From: an uncultured Verrucomicrobiota bacterium
GTDB lineage: Bacteria; Verrucomicrobiota; Verrucomicrobiia; Limisphaerales; UBA9464
NCBI GenBank assembly: GCA_903925515.1
Contig: CAIYFP010000075.1
Span: 1-17,919 of the forward strand
DNA length: 17,919 nt
Direction: 5' to 3'
Made by a program: the position numbers and the translations under genes. Below the pieces are notes generated by a model. The model did not search any database and was not told where the DNA came from. It saw only the letters and a list, made by a program, of their open reading frames with translations. Position 1 is the first letter of the stretch. Each line of letters starts with the position of its first letter. This document shows positions 14,656 to 17,919 of the stretch, one piece after another.

Positions 14656-16050
14656 TCAATCCTCCGCCTTCTCTCCCTCCGGAGCCATCTTGACGAGGCG
14701 CGGGTCGAAGCGGCCGAGGACGCGGACGAGGTCGGCCTGGGCGGCCATGACCTGGTCGATGTCCTTGTACACGGCGGGGGCCTCGTCGAGGCCGGCCGAC
14801 AGGAGGTGGACGCCACGTTCCCGCAGTTGGCGCCGCACGCGGTCCCATTCGAGGGACTTGAGGGCCTGGGTCCGGCTCATCACGCGCCCGGCGCCATGCG
14901 ATGCGGAGCGCAGCGACTCGGGGTTGCCGAGCCCGCTGACGAGGTAGCCGGGCGACGACATGGAACCCGGGATGATGCCGAGGACGCCATCGCCGGCGGG
15001 GGTGGCGCCCTTGCGATGGACGATGAGTTCGCGCTCGACGCCATGGACGACGTGACGCTCGCGCCATGCGAAGTTGTGGTGGTTCTCGACATCGAGGAGG
15101 ACGTCGAGGCCGAGGTGTCGCGCGATATGCTCGTGGATGAGCTGGTGGTTGGCGGCGGCGTACTGGCCCATGAGCTGCATGGCCGCCCAGTACTCGGCGC
15201 CGTCGGGGTCGTCGAGGTCGAGCCATGCAAGGTGAGCAAGCTCCTTGGGCAGCTCGGGATGCTTCGCCATGGCGAGACGGCTGTAGTGGTCGCACACGGA
15301 GGCGCCGGTGCCCCGGCTGCCGCTATGGCTGAGCAGGGCGACGTGCTCCCCGGCGGGCAACGCGCCGATGGGCTCGGGGTTGGTGAACGTGCCGAACTCG
15401 ACGAAGTGATTGCCGGAGCCGCTGGTGCCCAGCTGGGAGCGGGCGCGGTCCTTGTTGCGGGCCGTGACCGGGCTGACGGACCAGTCCTCGTGCAGCACGG
15501 CATGCTCGCGGGGGGTGTCGAAGCGCGCCCCGACGCCGAAGCGGGTCTCGGACTCGATGGCCCTTGCGAGTCGTTCCCGCTTTCGGTCGAGGTCACGCAC
15601 GGCGAGGTCGAGCACGGTCATCTTCATCCGGCAGGCAATGTCCACTCCGACGGCGTAGGGGATCACGGCGTTCTCGGTGGCGAGGACGCCGCCGATGGGG
15701 AGGCCGTAGCCGACATGGGCGTCGGGCATGAGGGCGCCGGCGACCGAGACGGGCAACTGGCAGGCGCGCGCCATCTGGTTGAGGGCCTCCGGCTCGAGGT
15801 GGTCGCCCCACTTGCGCCATGGGGCCATGGACGGCCGGATGGGCCGGGGTGCCCGGAGCAACGCCGCCGCGAACTCGCCCGCCAATGGGTCCGCGAGATG
15901 GCCGGACGGGTTCGCCACCACGGCCTCCACGGCGGCGCGAAGCCCCTCGCGGTCCTTTGTCTTCAGGATGTACCGCGTGATGAAGTCGATGCCGCGCCGG
16001 ATGGCCTCCCCATGGGGAACACCGAGGCGGATGAGGTCGCTCGTCTGCAT
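14656..16050 (-). CDS. rtcB: RtcB family RNA ligase
   Basis: A 464-residue RtcB-type 3'-phosphate/2',3'-cyclic phosphate RNA ligase, which joins RNA ends using GTP and Mn2+ through a GMP-histidine intermediate; in bacteria it repairs cleaved tRNA or rRNA. Catalytic positions are all present: MPDAHVGYG (108-116), Asp137 and Cys140 in GVDIAC, His215 in GSGNHF, SHSGSRG (241-247), His325 in ENHHN, RKGATPA (346-352), IPGSMSSPGYL and the guanylated His385 in SHGAGRVMSR, then DEAPAVYKDID. The usual GVDIGCGM reads GVDIACRM, a variant subgroup, and the protein is longer than E. coli RtcB (408). No archease or rtcA gene is in the window. Start ATG 16050; ribosome site weak. It converges on the TonB receptor gene with an 89-base gap and diverges from the ABC operon. 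Confidence 0.92.
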   Translation of the reverse strand: MQTSDLIRLGVPHGEAIRRGIDFITRYILKTKDREGLRAAVEAVVANPSGHLADPLAGEFAAALLRAPRPIRPSMAPWRKWGDHLEPEALNQMARACQLPVSVAGALMPDAHVGYGLPIGGVLATENAVIPYAVGVDIACRMKMTVLDLAVRDLDRKRERLARAIESETRFGVGARFDTPREHAVLHEDWSVSPVTARNKDRARSQLGTSGSGNHFVEFGTFTNPEPIGALPAGEHVALLSHSGSRGTGASVCDHYSRLAMAKHPELPKELAHLAWLDLDDPDGAEYWAAMQLMGQYAAANHQLIHEHIARHLGLDVLLDVENHHNFAWRERHVVHGVERELIVHRKGATPAGDGVLGIIPGSMSSPGYLVSGLGNPESLRSASHGAGRVMSRTQALKSLEWDRVRRQLRERGVHLLSAGLDEAPAVYKDIDQVMAAQADLVRVLGRFDPRLVKMAPEGEKAED

Positions 16051-16515
16051 GATGTGATCCCGGCGACGGGCCGGGGGCGGACCCCACCACGAAACGCGGG
16101 GGATGGCAACGGCCCGGGAGGCGCCCTGGTTCGCGCGTGAGCCGTCCTGGAGTGCCCGGTTCTCGCCTCACCCCATCAACCGGGGCCTGCCTTGGCCCTG
16201 ATCCTGGAGTGAAAAACCCGGGCCGCCTCATGCCCGGATTCCGAGACGCAGGCAGCGGGGAACCCCTCGCGCCATGCCGCCATGACGCAAGGAATGCAGC
16301 CTCATGGATGCCCGAGCCGGGGTTCATGCCCATCCGCCACGATGGCGCGTTGGCACGCAGCCTGCCGAAACCCATCCGCCCTGGGACCGGGCGATTCCCT
16401 CGTGGACCGAGGGATTCCCGGGGGCATGCGCAGGGCCTTGGGTCGCGGGCGCGAAAGACGTGGGAAATCCCGCTTGGGCACGCGATGCGTGCAGGGCTAG
16501 GGTTTCCGGACGGGC
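16051..16515. other. Divergent intergenic region with repeat copy B
   Basis: These 465 bases lie between rtcB (minus) and the ABC ATPase gene (plus). 16144-16420 is repeat copy B; promoters for both directions must lie within or next to it. The open frame that runs plus-strand through this region into the ABC gene in another phase gives no recognisable product. No tRNA or other RNA gene seen. Confidence 0.6.
16144..16420 (+). repeat. Interspersed repeat copy B, with internal 21-base duplication
   Basis: The closest relative of copy A (16171-16377 against 7152-7358: 207 positions, no gaps, about 31 mismatches). At its 3' end GGGACCGGGCGATTCCCT (16383-16400) is followed by TGGACCGAGGGATTCCCG (16403-16420), two versions of a block that occurs once in copies A and C, so it is a short tandem duplication. 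Confidence 0.85.
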
Positions 16516-17478
16516 ATGGAATCGGGGGAACCGATCATCGAGGTGCGGAACCTGACGAAGCGTTATCCGGGGCGAACGGCCGTGGACGACATTTCGTTCA
16601 GCATCGGCCGCGGCGAGGTCGTGGGCTTTCTTGGGCCGAACGGCGCGGGAAAGTCCACGACCCTGCGCATCCTTGCGTGCTACCTCCCCGCGACGAGCGG
16701 CACGGTGCGGGTGGCCGGGCGGGACGTGTTCCGGGAGCCGGACGAGGTGCGGCGCCGGATTGGGTACATGCCGGAGAACAACCCGCTGCACCTCGACATG
16801 CGGGTGCGGGAGTACCTGAAGTTCCGGGCGCGGCTGAAGGGGCTGGGCTGGCGTCGGAGCCGGGAGCGGGTGGACACGGTGCTGGAGCAATGCGGCCTTG
16901 GCGGGGTCTCGGGGCGGATCGTGGGGCAATTGTCGAAGGGTTACCGGCAACGGGTGGGGCTAGCGGACGCGCTGGTGCACGAGCCGGACCTGATCATCCT
17001 GGACGAGCCGACGATCGGCCTGGACCCGCACCAGATCCGGTCCGTGCGGGCCTTGGTGAAGGACCTTGGGAAACGGCACACGGTGGTGCTCTCGACGCAC
17101 ATCCTGAGCGAGGTGGAGATGACGTGCTCGCGGGTGCTGATCCTGCACCGCGGCCGGATCCTTGCGTCGGACCGGACGGAGGACCTCGAGGGGACGCTGA
17201 GCCTTGGGGGACAGGTGGTGGCGGAGGTCGATGCGCCGGTGCAGGCGCTGAGGGACGCGTTCCGGGACCTGCCCGGGGTGGAGACCGTGGACGTGCAGCC
17301 GATGGACGGGGCCTACCAGCGGGTGACGTTGTCGCCGAGGAACGGCGCGGACCTGCGGTTGCTGGTGTTCGAGGAGACGCGGTCGCGCGGGTGGCCCCTG
17401 AGGGAACTGACGCGCGGGAGGCATTCGCTTGAGGACATCTTCGTGCACCTGACGCGTGGGAAGGTCCGGGAGGAATGA
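16516..17478 (+). CDS. ABC transporter ATP-binding protein (GldA-like, ABC-2 exporter)
   Basis: A 320-residue ATPase of an ABC-2 type exporter, cytoplasmic side of the membrane. Walker A GPNGAGKST is at 40-48, the Q-loop region reads GYMPENNPL with Glu where Gln is usual (as in gliding/GldA-like ATPases), the signature LSKGYRQRV at 139-147, Walker B LIILDEP at 159-165 and the H-loop His195 in STHIL. An additional C-terminal domain of about 90 residues follows. The next gene is its permease, 4 bases after the stop. Together with the permease it resembles transporters that include the GldA/GldF gliding proteins and Nos-type exporters; the cargo is unknown. Start ATG 16516 has only a weak ribosome site; IIEVRNLTKRYPG begins at residue 7, as expected. 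Confidence 0.93.
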   Translation: MESGEPIIEVRNLTKRYPGRTAVDDISFSIGRGEVVGFLGPNGAGKSTTLRILACYLPATSGTVRVAGRDVFREPDEVRRRIGYMPENNPLHLDMRVREYLKFRARLKGLGWRRSRERVDTVLEQCGLGGVSGRIVGQLSKGYRQRVGLADALVHEPDLIILDEPTIGLDPHQIRSVRALVKDLGKRHTVVLSTHILSEVEMTCSRVLILHRGRILASDRTEDLEGTLSLGGQVVAEVDAPVQALRDAFRDLPGVETVDVQPMDGAYQRVTLSPRNGADLRLLVFEETRSRGWPLRELTRGRHSLEDIFVHLTRGKVREE

Positions 17479-17482
17479 AGGG

Positions 17483-17919
17483 ATGAGGGCGTTTCCAACC
17501 TTGGTGCGGCGGGAGCTTGGGATGCAGTTCAACTCGCTGACGGGCTACGTGGTGGTGGCGGGGGTGCTGCTGCTGACGGGCTTCAGCCTTGTGGACCTCG
17601 TCGAGCGGATCCGGCAGATGCCGCACGAGGCGCCGGTGACGGAGTTGTTCTACCAGACGGCCTACTTCTGGCTGGTGGTGTTGCTGGTGTCGCCCGTGAT
17701 CACGATGCGGTCGTTCGCGGGGGAGAAGTCCGGGGGCACGTACGAGGCGCTGATGACGACGCCGGTGGGGGACTGGGAGGTGGTGCTGGCGAAGTTCACG
17801 GGCGCGTGGCTGTTCTTCGTGCTGACATGGCTGCCGGTGGCCGGGGTGTTGCTGGTGATGCGGCAGGTGACGGGCGAGGCGGCGTTGTTCGAGCCGAGGG
17901 TGGTGGCGGTGACGTTCGC
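17483..17919 (+). CDS. ABC-2 type permease, 3'-truncated by the window
   Basis: Integral membrane subunit of the exporter. The 145 residues visible begin MRAFPTLVRRELGMQFNS, then a first membrane helix at about 22-38 (YVVVAGVLLLTGFSLV), a periplasmic loop, a second helix at about 60-76 (YFWLVVLLVSPVITM), the cytoplasmic element GEKSGGTYEALMTTPV typical of ABC-2 permeases, and the start of a third helix near 106. GGAGGA (17469-17474) gives a strong Shine-Dalgarno 8 bases ahead of ATG 17483, inside the end of the ATPase gene. The frame continues off the window end. GldF-like in general character; an auxiliary GldG-like gene might follow. Confidence 0.9.
   Translation, partial: MRAFPTLVRRELGMQFNSLTGYVVVAGVLLLTGFSLVDLVERIRQMPHEAPVTELFYQTAYFWLVVLLVSPVITMRSFAGEKSGGTYEALMTTPVGDWEVVLAKFTGAWLFFVLTWLPVAGVLLVMRQVTGEAALFEPRVVAVTF

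Noticed and set aside
14365..16140. Open frame of 591 codons on the plus strand opposite rtcB
   Set aside because: rtcB has all catalytic motifs on the other strand; the plus-strand product is a low-complexity Gly/Val/Ala shadow.
16474..16503. TTGGGC-18-TAGGGT as a promoter of the ABC operon
   Set aside because: Only three of six bases fit each consensus hexamer; not above chance.
16137..17432. Open frame of 431 codons running from the repeat into the ABC ATPase in another phase
   Set aside because: The ATPase frame has all ABC motifs. The similarity of the first part to a frame at 6968-7366 comes from the DNA repeat, with no coding-type substitution pattern.

Overview
The window is a GC-rich chromosomal stretch with 13 protein-coding genes, all assigned by reading translated products; two are cut by the window edges. 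I saw no rRNA, tRNA or CRISPR array. The gene mix points to the Planctomycetota/Verrucomicrobiota group, most likely Verrucomicrobiota: a Tat-exported DUF1501 protein beside a pre-peptidase-domain (PPC) protein, an ECF sigma factor with a small one-helix partner, and an amidohydrolase of a type I associate with verrucomicrobia. This is inference from gene content; there is no marker gene to confirm it.

Layout. 1-1113 (+) is the 3' part of cysN, the large subunit of ATP sulfurylase. It converges on a minus-strand operon reading hpf (3545-3195), amidohydrolase (3198-1855), SDR oxidoreductase (1858-1142), in which each gene overlaps the next by 4 bases. After a 367-base gap with no gene seen comes a second minus-strand cluster: ECF sigma factor (6805-6296), a small one-helix membrane protein that is probably its anti-sigma partner (6280-5807), and a 608-residue membrane protein with a pseudopilin-like C-terminal segment (5739-3913). 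An 800-base gene-free stretch (6806-7605) holds two copies of an interspersed repeat. Then come an Rpn-family PD-(D/E)XK nuclease gene (8703-7606, minus) and another 528-base gap with a third repeat copy.

From 9232 to 14566 (+) lies a probable operon for the cell envelope: DUF1501 protein, PPC-domain protein and a TonB-dependent outer-membrane receptor whose plug carries a CQNC motif. It converges on an RtcB-type RNA ligase gene (16050-14656, minus). A fourth repeat copy fills most of the 465-base gap between rtcB and a plus-strand ABC exporter operon: ATPase (16516-17478) and ABC-2 permease (17483 to the window end).

The most unusual things are the family of interspersed repeats, with four same-orientation copies that bracket the Rpn gene and sit in two divergent promoter regions; the three-gene sigma-factor locus; the CQNC-plug receptor coupled to DUF1501/PPC proteins; and a marked preference for NCA codons directly before tryptophan.
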